64,000 nucleotides of DNA from Halanaerobium salsuginis (GCF_900114545.1 NZ_FOTI01000007.1:16939-80938); one strand, 5' to 3'; numbered from the stretch's first letter, positions 47,005 to 57,381 are shown. Numbers and translations: made by a program. The notes: generated by a model from the letters alone, not told the origin.

Positions 47005-47640
47005 TTAATTAAAAAATCTTTTGTTTTTTTCCAATATATCATTCAAAGATTCTTGAAATCTGGAAGGCCGCTTATCGCGTGCATAAAAATAGCCAATAAT
47101 TGATGTTATAAAAGCGCCTCCACAATCCTCCATTAAATCAAACATTGTATCAACTAGACCAGACTTTTGCATATTAGTTGCAAAAAGTCTATCCATCCAA
47201 AATTCAAAAATTTCCCAGAAAACACCACAAGCAACAGCAAAAGAGAAAGCAAAGATAGCCATAAAAATTGGACTTAAAACAACATCTATATTTTCATTAC
47301 GATTAAGAATATAAACTAAAACAAAACCAATAAAACCTAAAACCACCCCGGAAATAGAGTGAAGCATGCTATCCCACCACCAGAAGTGGTAATAAAAGTC
47401 ATGCTGCTCCCCTAGATAAAGAGCAGCAAAAATAAAAATTATTATTACTAACTGCAGACTATTTGGTAAATAAAGATAATGATTATCAATCAAATAAGAA
47501 GGTAAATAAATTAAAATAATAGCAAGAACTGACGTAAATAAATTAAGCCAGTTCTGAGCAACTATATTTGCTATAACAGCTGTCACTAATAGAAATAAGA
47601 AAAATCTAGTAATATAAATTTGAAATTTATCAGAATCCAT
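47005..47640 (-). CDS. DUF2238-like membrane protein
   Basis: A 211-residue membrane protein with about six helices. The conserved-looking WWWDSMLHSISG, FWEIFEFWMD and DTMFDLMEDCGGAF segments are typical of the DUF2238/YjdF family; acidic and His residues in the helices could bind metal. Function unknown. The start has AGGAGGAG. It lies between iclR and manA as its own unit or a read-through partner. Confidence 0.8.
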   Translation of the reverse strand: MDSDKFQIYITRFFLFLLVTAVIANIVAQNWLNLFTSVLAIILIYLPSYLIDNHYLYLPNSLQLVIIIFIFAALYLGEQHDFYYHFWWWDSMLHSISGVVLGFIGFVLVYILNRNENIDVVLSPIFMAIFAFSFAVACGVFWEIFEFWMDRLFATNMQKSGLVDTMFDLMEDCGGAFITSIIGYFYARDKRPSRFQESLNDILEKNKRFFN

Positions 47641-47708
47641 CTTTTATCTCCTCCTGGTTGAACAGGCTATTTAATATATCACAAAATAGTTAAGCAACCA
47701 GTCAGAAT

Positions 47709-48686
47709 TTATTCTATTACCTGCAGAATATTTTTTCGGTTTTTTTCTAAATCAGGAACATAGCTTTTCATTATTTTTAAAGCACCTGAGATAGTAAATT
47801 CATCTGCATAGGCAGGTATTAAGACACTATCTGTCTCCAAAAGATCTAGTTCACCATTAGCCCAGCTAATTTTACCTTTACCTTCAACTACTGTCATAAT
47901 ATAAAATCTATCTCGATCACCACTGGCTTTATACTCTGTTCTAATATCAAGAATATCTAGAGCAAATTTATCATTTAAGCAGTAATAACTATAATCATAA
48001 TCTGAATTAGCTATTTTTAAGCCCTGTCTTTTCCGGGCCTGAAGTTTAAAATCAATTACATCCATTGCTTTACCAAGATGAAGTTCTCTTCCTCTACCAT
48101 AGTCATAAACTCGATAAGTTGTATCACTACTCTGCTGAATTTCAGCCAGCATTATTCCTGGTCCAATCGCATGTAAAAGACCTGCTTTAATGAAAAAAAC
48201 ATCCCCTTTTTTAACTTTAACTTTATTAACATATTCACTAATTTCTTCATTTTGAATTGCCTTTTTAAACTCACTTTCTGAACAATCACTTGTTCCAATG
48301 ATTAAGTAAGCATCCTCTTCTGCATCTATAATATACCAGGCTTCAGTTTTACCTGCCTCACCGGGATAATTAGCTGCATATTCATCATCAGGATGAACCT
48401 GAATAGAAAGCTGTGCCTGAGCATCAATAATCTTTAAAAGCAAAGGGAATTCTTCTGCAGTTACTGCATCTCCTAAAAGCTGAACTGGGTACATTTCTAC
48501 TAATTGACCCAGTGTTTTACCAGCCAATTTACCATTTTTTACAACACTTTGGTTTTCAGATTGAGCAGAAACGTCCCAACTTTCTCCAATTTTCCCAGGC
48601 GGTAGATCATCACGATAATTATTTAATCTTGTTCCTCCCCAAATCTTTTCTATATATAAATGATTAAACTTTAATGGATAAAACAT
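47709..48686 (-). CDS. manA: mannose-6-phosphate isomerase, class I
   Basis: Interconverts mannose-6-phosphate and fructose-6-phosphate with zinc. The 325-residue protein has the zinc ligands in LSIQVHPDD, KTEAWY and LLHAIGPG, and a C-terminal cupin. It belongs to the shorter Bacillus-type class. AGGAGGAATAAA precedes the ATG. Confidence 0.94.
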   Translation of the reverse strand: MFYPLKFNHLYIEKIWGGTRLNNYRDDLPPGKIGESWDVSAQSENQSVVKNGKLAGKTLGQLVEMYPVQLLGDAVTAEEFPLLLKIIDAQAQLSIQVHPDDEYAANYPGEAGKTEAWYIIDAEEDAYLIIGTSDCSESEFKKAIQNEEISEYVNKVKVKKGDVFFIKAGLLHAIGPGIMLAEIQQSSDTTYRVYDYGRGRELHLGKAMDVIDFKLQARKRQGLKIANSDYDYSYYCLNDKFALDILDIRTEYKASGDRDRFYIMTVVEGKGKISWANGELDLLETDSVLIPAYADEFTISGALKIMKSYVPDLEKNRKNILQVIE

Positions 48687-48767
48687 TTTATTCCTCCTAA
48701 ATTAAATTTCAGAATTTGCTTTTAAGTTTTTAATCACCCAGATCTTCAATTTTTATTAATTCTAAAA

Positions 48768-50966
48768 TTAGCCATTTAATTTAACCTTTAATTTATCATT
48801 TGCTTTAATCTTAGCAGCTAAATTTACTTCTTTTCCATTAAGCATAATTTTCATTTTTTCTTTTAAATTATCGGAAATATTATAGTTAATATAATTAAAA
48901 ACCCCAGCTACAGTTAAAGTTCGTGAAAAAGCCTGAATTTGATCATCAGCTTTAATCTGATAATCAAGCTCTACTTGTTCAGTATTAACTTCTACTTCCC
49001 AAATTTGATCTGGAATAGTCAATTCACTCCCATTAAAATAAAAAGTTATATTTTGATTACCTTTTTTTTGTAATAAATCACGAATAGTGAAGGCTGTTTT
49101 ACTTTTCTCTTTTATCTCTAACTCTATGTTATCGACTAATTCACTATCAAAGTCAATTGGCTGCCCTGCCTTTTTAACTAAATAATTTGAAAGCACTATT
49201 TCTTCCTGCTGGCCATTAAAGTTAAATTTAATTGTTTGATTAGCAAAACTAGCTGCTGGTAAATCCATAATTTGAGCCAAAGCTTCTCTAATTGTTTCAG
49301 GTACTGTATAAGTAATTTCTGCACCATCACTGACTGATTCATCTAAATTAACAAGTTTATTATTTTGAAAGATCCTTGTTCCAACTTTATTTTTACTCCC
49401 ATTAAGATAAACTGTATATTCTTTAAGTTCAGAATCTGGAATCAAATCTCTAATTTCTGCTGCTGCATTTCTACCTGGTCTGCCAGGCTGAAAAGTAATT
49501 TGATCACCATTGTCTACTAATTCTTCCAATCCAACTGGCTGGTCATTAACTAGTATTTTAGCCTGACTTCCCATTTCCCCCGGAACAGTTTTTAATTCAT
49601 CATTTACTGTTGCAGTAATTCCCATTCCCGGTCGGGGAGTTAATTGATCAACTTCAATCTCTGCAGCAAGCAAAGCATCACCCACAGTTGGCTTTGATAA
49701 AGTTAACAAATTAATCATAGTTCCATTAACCTCAACTTCAATAAAGACTGCCTTACTTTTAGTTTCAATTGTAGTTACTGCTATTCCGAGAGGAGTAAGA
49801 GTCTGAGTTGTGTTAACTCCAGTTATTTCGCCTTCTAGATTATTAAGATCTTCTCGCTTGCGAATTCCAATTCGACTGGCAATAATATCTATTTTTTCAG
49901 CAAATTTTTCTTTTAAACCTGGAGTTAAAGAACCTCCCCCAATAAAAATTACTGCCTGTGGTGGTGTACTGTTAATTTTCAAAATACTTTCAGCAATTGA
50001 TTCTGCCAGCATCTCCAATTGAGGTTCTACAGCTGCAATAATTTCTGCTTGCTTTAAAGTGATTTTTTCTCCCAAAATAGTTTTAACCTCTGTTATATCT
50101 TCAGCAGTTAAATTACACTTAACTTTTTCAGCCTGATTATAATCTATTAAAAATTTTTCGGAAATAGTCTCTGTTATCTCATCACCGGCTATTGGAACCA
50201 TATCATAACCAGAAATAGCACCACTTTTAGTAATTGCAATATCAGAAGTACCAGCTCCAATATCAACTAAAGCTAAATTAAAATTGCTCATTGCTTCTGG
50301 AATTACTATCTGAGCAGCAGCAATTGGCTCCAAAGTCAAATGTTCGACTTCAAGCTCTACACTATTAATCACTGAAAAAAGTGAATCAATAACTATACGA
50401 GGTAAAAAGGTTGCTACTAATTCTACTTCCATCACTTTGCCTCGCTGACCGAGTAAATACCCAATTTCCATACTATCAAGTTTATACTTTCTAACTGTAT
50501 AACCTACAAAGTGATAATCGATATTTATTTTTGTTCTTAAGCCAGATTCAAGCTGAGAATCCGACTGCCCATTGTTAGTTGTGCTATTTTCTATCTTTTG
50601 CAAACTTAACTGAGCTTTTTTAATAGCACTTAATTCTAATTTTTTTAAGTCCTCTTCTTCAATATATCTACTTTTATCAAGTTCTATCTCATAATGCTGG
50701 GTAACTGTTTTTAAAGCACGACCAGCTGCAGCTATTGCTACTTTTGTTAGTTTGAGGCCTGATTTTTCTTCTAGCTCATTTTTAACTGCCTGCACAGATT
50801 CTGCAACTTTGCCGACATTATGTATCTGACCATCTAACATTGCTCTGGTCTGATGCTCACGTACTGCAGAGTTAACAATTCGATAACCGTTTTCCTTTCT
50901 TTCTAATAAAACTCCAACTATAGTTCTTGTACCTATATCCAGAGCAAAAGTAATCTCATCAGTCAT
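48768..50966 (-). CDS. FtsA-like actin-fold ATPase with C-terminal repeat tail
   Basis: A 732-residue protein. Residues 1-400 are an FtsA/PilM-like actin-fold domain (FALDIGTRTIVGVL, LALVDIGAGTSDIAI, VIFIGGGSLTPG) with the family SHS2-type insertion. Residues 400-732 hold about four and a half related units of some 55-60 residues, each opening near a VNG/LNG/FNG triplet and ending in a GD-I or DD-I turn, like small beta-grasp domains. No FtsZ-binding peptide is obvious at the C-terminus. FtsA-like proteins of this length occur in Clostridia; the tail's role is unknown. It is not next to ftsZ. The start has AGGAGG. Confidence 0.82.
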   Translation of the reverse strand: MTDEITFALDIGTRTIVGVLLERKENGYRIVNSAVREHQTRAMLDGQIHNVGKVAESVQAVKNELEEKSGLKLTKVAIAAAGRALKTVTQHYEIELDKSRYIEEEDLKKLELSAIKKAQLSLQKIENSTTNNGQSDSQLESGLRTKINIDYHFVGYTVRKYKLDSMEIGYLLGQRGKVMEVELVATFLPRIVIDSLFSVINSVELEVEHLTLEPIAAAQIVIPEAMSNFNLALVDIGAGTSDIAITKSGAISGYDMVPIAGDEITETISEKFLIDYNQAEKVKCNLTAEDITEVKTILGEKITLKQAEIIAAVEPQLEMLAESIAESILKINSTPPQAVIFIGGGSLTPGLKEKFAEKIDIIASRIGIRKREDLNNLEGEITGVNTTQTLTPLGIAVTTIETKSKAVFIEVEVNGTMINLLTLSKPTVGDALLAAEIEVDQLTPRPGMGITATVNDELKTVPGEMGSQAKILVNDQPVGLEELVDNGDQITFQPGRPGRNAAAEIRDLIPDSELKEYTVYLNGSKNKVGTRIFQNNKLVNLDESVSDGAEITYTVPETIREALAQIMDLPAASFANQTIKFNFNGQQEEIVLSNYLVKKAGQPIDFDSELVDNIELEIKEKSKTAFTIRDLLQKKGNQNITFYFNGSELTIPDQIWEVEVNTEQVELDYQIKADDQIQAFSRTLTVAGVFNYINYNISDNLKEKMKIMLNGKEVNLAAKIKANDKLKVKLNG

Positions 50967-51106
50967 TTTTTAAATCCTCCTATATGAACATTTTCTAAAA
51001 ATCATAGCTAGATTTATTGGCCCACCTGCTAATATTATTCTATATTAAAAGCAATTTCCCTTTAAAAAATAAAATTTAATAACTTGATAATTAAACTTTC
51101 ATTGCT

Positions 51107-51150
51107 AAAAAACTACTGGTCTAAAAATATTTTTAGACCAGTAGTTTTTT
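51107..51150. terminator. bidirectional terminator
   Basis: A perfect palindrome with 22-base arms (core ACTACTGGTCTAAAAA with TTTTTAGACCAGTAGT) and T6 on both strands, 27 bases after the HD-GYP stop. The rest of 50967-51177 shows no gene. Confidence 0.92.
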
Positions 51151-51177
51151 TATAACTATTTAATTTTTAAACATTAT

Positions 51178-52233
51178 TTAAACAATTACTTTAGTAATTA
51201 CAATATTCATATGCTTTAGAAGATCCATCTCTTTAGTTATTTCATTCCCTTGATCATCTTCAATTAAATAAATAAGTGGGCGGGTAGGAAAACCAATGTT
51301 TTGATTTTTAACAATCCCCCGATAACCATTACTTAAAATGACTTCTACTCCATTCGGATAAAAAGAAATTTGCGGCAGAAATTTTTTTACCAGCTGATAA
51401 TCAAAAAATCTTTCTGTATTATTCATAATATACTCAGCCGCTTTATAGGTAGGCCATTTATCACGATAAACTCGATCACTGGTTAAAGCATCAAAAACAT
51501 CTGCTATAGCTGCTACTCGAGCAAATTCATGGATTTCACTTCCCATTAATCCCCGGGGATAACCAGAACCATCTACTCTCTCGTGATGAGAAAAAACCAC
51601 AATTCTTGAAAGAGGACTTACTGTATCAAGCTGTTGTAGATAATTAAAACCTAGTTCAGGGTGATTTTTCATCAGCTGATATTCATAATCTGTTAGAGGA
51701 CCAGGCTTGTTTAAAATTTCTTCTGGAATAAGGGTTTTGCCAATATCATGCAACATCCCTCCCATACCTAATTTAAATAATTCAGATTCACTATAGCCAA
51801 GCATCTTGCCGAGTGAAATACAAACTATACTAACATTAACTGAGTGTTCATAAGTATAGTCACTAGCACTTTTTAAACTAACTAGATTCAACAAAATATC
51901 TTCATTTTTAACTAATTCAGAAGTTATTTCTTCTATAACAGCTTTTAACTCACCTATATTTAAATCAATAAAACCCTTTTTGATTTTATTAAAAGTTTTT
52001 TTAACTATTTTTTTACCCTGCCGTCTAGTAGTATCTTTTATTATATCATTCACTTTAATATCATGAGAATAGCGATCTTCTACATAAAGATGCTTAATTC
52101 CTAGTTCAAGTAATTTATCTTTATATTTAAAAAGATCAGTTACTTCTTTATTAAGTAATATACTTCCCTTTTCATAAATTGGCTTAGCAAGTTTCATATC
52201 TTCTTTTAAATTTTCTGTCAAAACTAGGCGCAT
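51178..52233 (-). CDS. cytoplasmic HD-GYP domain protein
   Basis: A 351-residue soluble protein. The N-terminal 120 residues (LAKPIYEKGSILLNKEVTDL) form a small beta region seen in HD-GYP proteins of this type; residues 125-300 hold the HD-GYP domain (MLHDIGKTLIPEEIL, HHERVDGSGYPRG) with all metal-binding motifs, so cyclic di-GMP hydrolysis is likely. It is the second HD-GYP gene in the window. It lies 25 bases downstream of the PfkB kinase on the same strand. Confidence 0.9.
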   Translation of the reverse strand: MRLVLTENLKEDMKLAKPIYEKGSILLNKEVTDLFKYKDKLLELGIKHLYVEDRYSHDIKVNDIIKDTTRRQGKKIVKKTFNKIKKGFIDLNIGELKAVIEEITSELVKNEDILLNLVSLKSASDYTYEHSVNVSIVCISLGKMLGYSESELFKLGMGGMLHDIGKTLIPEEILNKPGPLTDYEYQLMKNHPELGFNYLQQLDTVSPLSRIVVFSHHERVDGSGYPRGLMGSEIHEFARVAAIADVFDALTSDRVYRDKWPTYKAAEYIMNNTERFFDYQLVKKFLPQISFYPNGVEVILSNGYRGIVKNQNIGFPTRPLIYLIEDDQGNEITKEMDLLKHMNIVITKVIV

Positions 52234-52258
52234 ATTATAAATCCTTTCCCCAAATTAT

Positions 52259-53119
52259 TTAAGCATGAATATTATTATAAATAATTACATCTTCTTGCCT
52301 ATCTGCAAAGATACCAAGAGAACCATTAATTTGACAATATTTAGCTGCTATCTGTTCAGCTTTTTTTAAAGCTAATTGATAATATTTTTCTGGCTCATCC
52401 GGTTTAAAATCCCTAATCAAACTAGTTAAAAAAGCGCTTATAAAAGCATCTCCTGCTCCTAAAGTATCGACAGTTTTTATTGTTTGAGTTTCAATTTCAA
52501 GCTCAATTTGACCGCTTTTTAAAAGTGCGCTATTCCCCCCCCTAGTTAAAACAACTACTTCTGGTCCTTGCTGTAAAGCCCAATCAATAAAAGCTGTCTG
52601 ATCCTCTTTTTGTCTAGCTTCAGAAAAAAAAGCTATATCAACCTTTTTAAGAATTTCCTCCAGATACTCTTTATTTCTTAAATAAGAAAAATCAAAGGAC
52701 AATTTTGTTTGATAATGAAGTTTAGCCAGATAATCTTCAAAATAACTATAGATATTTGTATGAACAATTTTACTTTTTTTAATTAAATCTAATACATTCT
52801 CATTAAGACTAAGATTTTTATAAACACCTTTATCAACAGCTTTAATATTTGCTTCCCCTGAATTTTTTTCTACTATAGAAACTGCATTTCTTCCTTTTCT
52901 GATATCACTAACTGGATAAGCTACTTTTTCTTTTTTGAGAGTATTATACATAAATTTTGCATTTTCGTCTGTTCCAAAGGCACCATAATAAGCAGTTTTA
53001 AGATTAAGCCGCTTTCCAATTACAGCTGTATTGTAGGCACCACCACCTGCATAAATTCTTTTCTGCTCTGGATAATAATCTGCTACATTGTCACCAACTG
53101 CAAAAATATCATATTGCAT
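52259..53119 (-). CDS. PfkB family sugar kinase, FrlD-like
   Basis: About 286 residues of the ribokinase fold with an N-terminal GDNVADYYPEQ and GGGAYNTAVIGKRL, and the catalytic TLGAGDAFISAF at the C-terminal side. The N-terminus and size resemble fructoselysine-6-kinase (FrlD) more than fructokinase; the assignment is tentative. AGGAG favours the ATG at 53119 over an upstream GTG. No fructosamine transporter or FrlB is nearby. Confidence 0.8.
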   Translation of the reverse strand: MQYDIFAVGDNVADYYPEQKRIYAGGGAYNTAVIGKRLNLKTAYYGAFGTDENAKFMYNTLKKEKVAYPVSDIRKGRNAVSIVEKNSGEANIKAVDKGVYKNLSLNENVLDLIKKSKIVHTNIYSYFEDYLAKLHYQTKLSFDFSYLRNKEYLEEILKKVDIAFFSEARQKEDQTAFIDWALQQGPEVVVLTRGGNSALLKSGQIELEIETQTIKTVDTLGAGDAFISAFLTSLIRDFKPDEPEKYYQLALKKAEQIAAKYCQINGSLGIFADRQEDVIIYNNIHA

Positions 53120-53213
53120 ATCAGCCACTCCTCTCACTTTAGTAATTTTAAGCAGTTATTACTGCTGAATTTTAATGTTGCTAACTTTATACTAATTTAA
53201 GATCATTTTAAGA

Positions 53214-53759
53214 TTAAGCCTCTAATCTATTTGTTTCAGTAAATTCTTTAACAAAGCTAAGTTTACTAATAATTAAAGGAATAATAATTAGCTGAATGAT
53301 CATCCCGGGAATTCCAGTCAGAAATACTCCCTGCATAAATGGCACAAAGGGAGGCCTAAAAGAAAAAATAGGACCAATAGATAAAAGAGCAAGACCATAA
53401 ACTAATCTGCCAAACAGCATAGCAAAGACTAAGCTTAAATAAATATTAATTTTTCTTTTATTATAAAGATAACCAGCAGTTAAGCCAAAAGCTGCCAGCT
53501 CAAAAGACATTAAAATTGCAATTGGTGGTGCTAAAGGAGGCCTTGCAAAAATTAAAGTGCTAAACAAAGGGGTAAAAAAACCAACTATAACTCCATAAAA
53601 TGGTCCTAAGATTAGACCAGTTAAAAAGACTGGAATATGCATTGGTGATAGCAAATTGCCAATTGTCTGACTGCCAGCAAAATTAACTATACGTGGCAAA
53701 AGCAGACCTAAAATTAATAAAAAACTGGCCCAGACTAATTTTCTTGTTCTATTATTCAT
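53214..53759 (-). CDS. ECF transporter S component
   Basis: About 181 residues, six helices, family PF12822-like, with the SPMHIPVFLTGLILGP segment in which family members bind ligand. The vitamin is not assignable. CAGGAG, eight bases before the ATG at 53759, supports that start; the GTG at 53768 is too close. It lies just after the M48 protease gene on the same strand (the protease stop is at 53765). Confidence 0.85.
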   Translation of the reverse strand: MNNRTRKLVWASFLLILGLLLPRIVNFAGSQTIGNLLSPMHIPVFLTGLILGPFYGVIVGFFTPLFSTLIFARPPLAPPIAILMSFELAAFGLTAGYLYNKRKINIYLSLVFAMLFGRLVYGLALLSIGPIFSFRPPFVPFMQGVFLTGIPGMIIQLIIIPLIISKLSFVKEFTETNRLEA

Positions 53760-53764
53760 TATTT

Positions 53765-54514
53765 TCACTCCTGTTTAGATTGCTTATCTTTAATATAGTC
53801 TTCTAAATATTTTATCCTACTTTCAGGAATAGGGTGAGTCTGAGTAAACTCAAGTAATTTACTATTATTACTATTTCTTTTAAAAATCTGCATTAATTCT
53901 ATTAAACCATCTGGATTATAACCTGAGCGCATCATTAAATCTACTGCATAAAGATCTGCTTCTTTTTCCTGATCACGTGAAAAGCCATTTTCAATTAAAT
54001 TCTGAGTTATATTAGTCATCTGTTGGTATTGATTCTCAGTAAAGTGATTAAATAATATATTGAGTAAAGATAAACCAAGATTATGCTTCATATCTTCGGA
54101 TAAATGCTTGTTAACTGCATGACCCATTTCGTGAGCAATGATACCTGCTAATTGATTGTTATTATTTAATTCTTGTAAAAGACCGGCAAAAATCATTATG
54201 TTGCCATCCCCAATATAATAGGCATTAATTATTTTATCATCAACATAATGTAGTTTAAATTCTGCATTTTCAAATTCAGAATTAGTTATATTTTTAGTCA
54301 ACTTAGTTAAAATCTGCTCTGCTGCCGAAGAATCTTGAAAATCTCTAATTTGATATTCTTTTTGGAGCTGCTGATAAACATTAGCAGCAGTTTTTTGTTC
54401 ATAATCTGAAAAAGCAGCAGCTGATTGTATTAGAGCTAAGCTGAAAACAAAGCTTAAAATACAAATAAAACAGTATTTACGCCAGGATACCTGACAAACT
54501 GCAATCTTTTCCAT
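53765..54514 (-). CDS. M48 family metallopeptidase
   Basis: A 249-residue zinc protease with an N-terminal hydrophobic segment (signal peptide or anchor) and then the catalytic AHEMGHAVNKH; the third zinc ligand Glu lies in EKEADLYAVDLM. It resembles the BepA/YfgC group, which act on exported or envelope proteins. The start follows GGGAGG. Confidence 0.92.
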   Translation of the reverse strand: MEKIAVCQVSWRKYCFICILSFVFSLALIQSAAAFSDYEQKTAANVYQQLQKEYQIRDFQDSSAAEQILTKLTKNITNSEFENAEFKLHYVDDKIINAYYIGDGNIMIFAGLLQELNNNNQLAGIIAHEMGHAVNKHLSEDMKHNLGLSLLNILFNHFTENQYQQMTNITQNLIENGFSRDQEKEADLYAVDLMMRSGYNPDGLIELMQIFKRNSNNSKLLEFTQTHPIPESRIKYLEDYIKDKQSKQE

Positions 54515-54577
54515 TTTAAAACCTCCCAGCCGAATAATCTATTTACTCTTAATTGTAATACTTTTCGGGCAAAAATA

Positions 54578-54621
54578 AAACCCCTATTTAGAATTAAAAT
54601 GCTTCTAAATAGGGGAGTTTA
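54578..54621 (-). terminator. terminator after argGH
   Basis: Stem CTCCCCTATTTAGAA with TTCTAAATAGGGG, followed by TTTTATTTTT on the minus strand. Confidence 0.88.
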
Positions 54622-54650
54622 TGAGATTTATTGATAAATCTGTTTTTAAA

Positions 54651-56054
54651 TTAATCTGCTAAAAATAATTTTTCTCTTGCAATGACTTTGCTAACTTCTT
54701 TAAAGGCCGGTCCTCCTGCAGTAGCATGAGAATTAACAGCTGCTTTAACAGCAAGTCTATTCTGCAACTCTGGCAGACTAAAATTAATTTTTTCCGGCAA
54801 TATATTTTCCCATTCAGCAAAAGTTAAGTCCTCTAATTCTTTATTTTGCTCAGCAGCTGCAATAACTGCCTGACCAACTATTGTGTGAGCCTCTCGAAAA
54901 GGAATTCCTTTTTCTGCCAGTAGATCTGCCAGTTCAGTTGCATTAAGAAATCCTGTTTTTGCTGCTCTAACCATTGCTTCAGTTTTTACAGTCATTGTTT
55001 TAAGCATTTCAGGATATAATTTTAAGATTATCTTTAAAGTATCTACAGTATCAAACAAACCTTCTTTATCTTCTTGTAAATCCTTATTATAAGCGAGGGG
55101 AAGTCCTTTAATAGTAATCATCATCTGGTTTAAATTACCAATAACTCGTCCCGTTTTCCCCCTAACTAATTCTGCTAGATCAGGATTTTTTTTCTGAGGC
55201 ATAATTGAACTACCTGTAGTATATTGATCAGCCAATTCAATAAAAGAAAACTCGGCTGAGTTCCAGAGAATAATTTCTTCGCTTAATCGGCTTAAGTGCA
55301 GCATCACATTAGCTGCTACAGCTAAAAATTCTAGCACAAAGTCGCGATCACTTACTCCATCAAGCGAATTAGCAGTAATCCCACTAAACCCCAGCTGATC
55401 AGCAGTAAAATTACGATCAAGAGGAAAAGAGCTTCCTGCAAGAGCTCCTGAGCCAAGCGGTGAAATATTTATCCTTTTTAAAGCATCAGCAAATCGCTCA
55501 TAATCACGTTTCAATTTAAAATAATATGCCATTAAATGGTGACCAAAACTAATCGCTTGTGCTCTCTGCAGATGAGTATAACCAGGCATTATTGTTTCTT
55601 TATACTGATCTGCTAATACTAGAATTTGCTGCATAAAATCTAATAATAGTTCTCTAATATCTATTGTCTGCTGACGCAAATAAAGACGAAGGTCAACAGC
55701 CACCTGATCATTACGACTGCGACCAGTATGTAATTTACCACCTACCGGACCAATTTTAGCAGTTAAACGAGCTTCAACTAAACTATGAATATCTTCTGCT
55801 TCGCTTAAATTAAGTTTTCCAGCAGCTAATTCTGCTTCCAGATCGGCTTTAACTGCCTGTAAACCTGTTTTTATCTTTTCAGCTTCTGCTGGCTCAATTA
55901 TTTTCTGTTGAGCCAGCATAGTTACATGGGCCAGACTGCCCTGAATATCATAGGGCATTAATTTAATATCAAACGGTAAAGATGCATTGAATTTATCCAT
56001 TAATTCAGAAGTAGCTGCAGCAAATCTACCTCCCCATAATTTAGCTTTTACCAT
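54651..56054 (-). CDS. argH: argininosuccinate lyase
   Basis: Cleaves argininosuccinate to arginine and fumarate. The 467-residue protein shows LWGGRFAA, HTGRSRNDQVA, PGYTHLQRAQ and GSSIMPQKKNPD of the fumarase superfamily. It begins two bases after argG and ends before a strong terminator, forming argG-argH under a T-box. Confidence 0.97.
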   Translation of the reverse strand: MVKAKLWGGRFAAATSELMDKFNASLPFDIKLMPYDIQGSLAHVTMLAQQKIIEPAEAEKIKTGLQAVKADLEAELAAGKLNLSEAEDIHSLVEARLTAKIGPVGGKLHTGRSRNDQVAVDLRLYLRQQTIDIRELLLDFMQQILVLADQYKETIMPGYTHLQRAQAISFGHHLMAYYFKLKRDYERFADALKRINISPLGSGALAGSSFPLDRNFTADQLGFSGITANSLDGVSDRDFVLEFLAVAANVMLHLSRLSEEIILWNSAEFSFIELADQYTTGSSIMPQKKNPDLAELVRGKTGRVIGNLNQMMITIKGLPLAYNKDLQEDKEGLFDTVDTLKIILKLYPEMLKTMTVKTEAMVRAAKTGFLNATELADLLAEKGIPFREAHTIVGQAVIAAAEQNKELEDLTFAEWENILPEKINFSLPELQNRLAVKAAVNSHATAGGPAFKEVSKVIAREKLFLAD

Positions 56055-56056
56055 TA

Positions 56057-57268
56057 TTATTCTTCCCTCTGTTGTTGATTAGCAACCTGAACTGGTAAAG
56101 CCCATAAATTTATAAAACCTGGTGCAGATTTGTGATCAAAGTTATCACTTTCATCATAAGTTGCCAGACCATGATTATAGAGAGAATGAGCTGACTTTCT
56201 ACCAGCAAGAGTACAGCTACCTTTGTATAGTTTAACTTTAATACTACCTGTTACAGTCTGCTGAGATTGATCAATAAAAGCATCAAGAGCGTTTCTCAAC
56301 GGTGAGAACCAGAGGCCATAATAAGTCATTTCAGCATATTTTGCTGCCATTGCTGCTTTATAGTTTTTAGTTTCACGGTCAAGAGTTAAATCTTCCAGAG
56401 CCTTATGAGCTTTAATTAATATTTCAGCAGCTGGTGCTTCATAAATTTCTCTTGACTTAATACCTACCAGACGATCTTCCAGCATATCAATTCTGCCGAC
56501 TCCATAATCTGATCCGAATTGATTAAGTTTATTTACCATTGTCACAGAATCAAGCTGTTTACCATCTAATGCCACAGGAACTCCCTTTTCAAAATCAATT
56601 GTAATATATTTTGCTGCAGCTGGTGTTTCATCAACTGCTTTTGTCCACTGATAAGCATCAGCTGGTGGTTCAGCCCAGGGATCTTCTAAAATACCACACT
56701 CAATACTAATTCCCCAGAGATTTTGATCTATACTATAGGGACTATCTTTTGTTGCTTTAACTGGTATATCATTAGCTGCTGCATATTCTATTTCTGCATC
56801 CCGGGAAACAAATTCCCAATCTCTTAAGGGAGCAATAATCGCTAGTTCAGGTGCTAGTGCTTTAAAAGAAACTTCAAAACGAACCTGATCATTTCCTTTA
56901 CCAGTACAACCATGTGCCAGTGCATCTACGCCTTCTTTTTTAGCTATTTCAACCATTCTTTTAGCAATTAACGGGCGGGCCAGAGCTGTTGCCAGTGGAT
57001 ATTTTTCCTGATATAGAGCATTTACTTTTAAAGCAGGGAAAACATATTCATTGATAAATTCTGCTCGAATATCATCAATATAGGCTTTACTCGCTCCTGT
57101 TGCAAGAGCTTTTTGCTCAACAGCTTTCCAATCCTGCTGCTGACCAAGATCTGCCGTATATGTAATAATCTCAGCATCATATTTATCCTGCAGCCATTTA
57201 ATCGCCACTGATGTATCAAGACCACCTGAATACGCCAACAAAATTTTGTTAATTTTTTTGTCTGTCAT
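56057..57268 (-). CDS. argG: argininosuccinate synthase
   Basis: Joins citrulline and aspartate with ATP. The 403-residue protein has the N-type ATP loop AYSGGLDTSVAIKWL, ALAHGCTGKGNDQVRFE and DSPYSIDQNLWG. GAGGAGGAATAAT precedes the ATG. First gene after the T-box leader. Confidence 0.97.
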   Translation of the reverse strand: MTDKKINKILLAYSGGLDTSVAIKWLQDKYDAEIITYTADLGQQQDWKAVEQKALATGASKAYIDDIRAEFINEYVFPALKVNALYQEKYPLATALARPLIAKRMVEIAKKEGVDALAHGCTGKGNDQVRFEVSFKALAPELAIIAPLRDWEFVSRDAEIEYAAANDIPVKATKDSPYSIDQNLWGISIECGILEDPWAEPPADAYQWTKAVDETPAAAKYITIDFEKGVPVALDGKQLDSVTMVNKLNQFGSDYGVGRIDMLEDRLVGIKSREIYEAPAAEILIKAHKALEDLTLDRETKNYKAAMAAKYAEMTYYGLWFSPLRNALDAFIDQSQQTVTGSIKVKLYKGSCTLAGRKSAHSLYNHGLATYDESDNFDHKSAPGFINLWALPVQVANQQQREE

Positions 57269-57381
57269 TTTAATTATTCCTCCTCAAGTTTTCTGTAACT
57301 TCTCTCTTTTAAATTCTCGCCAGTAAACAAGTCAATCTGCATTTAACAAAACCTTAACAATAATTTCCTAAAAATCAAAAA

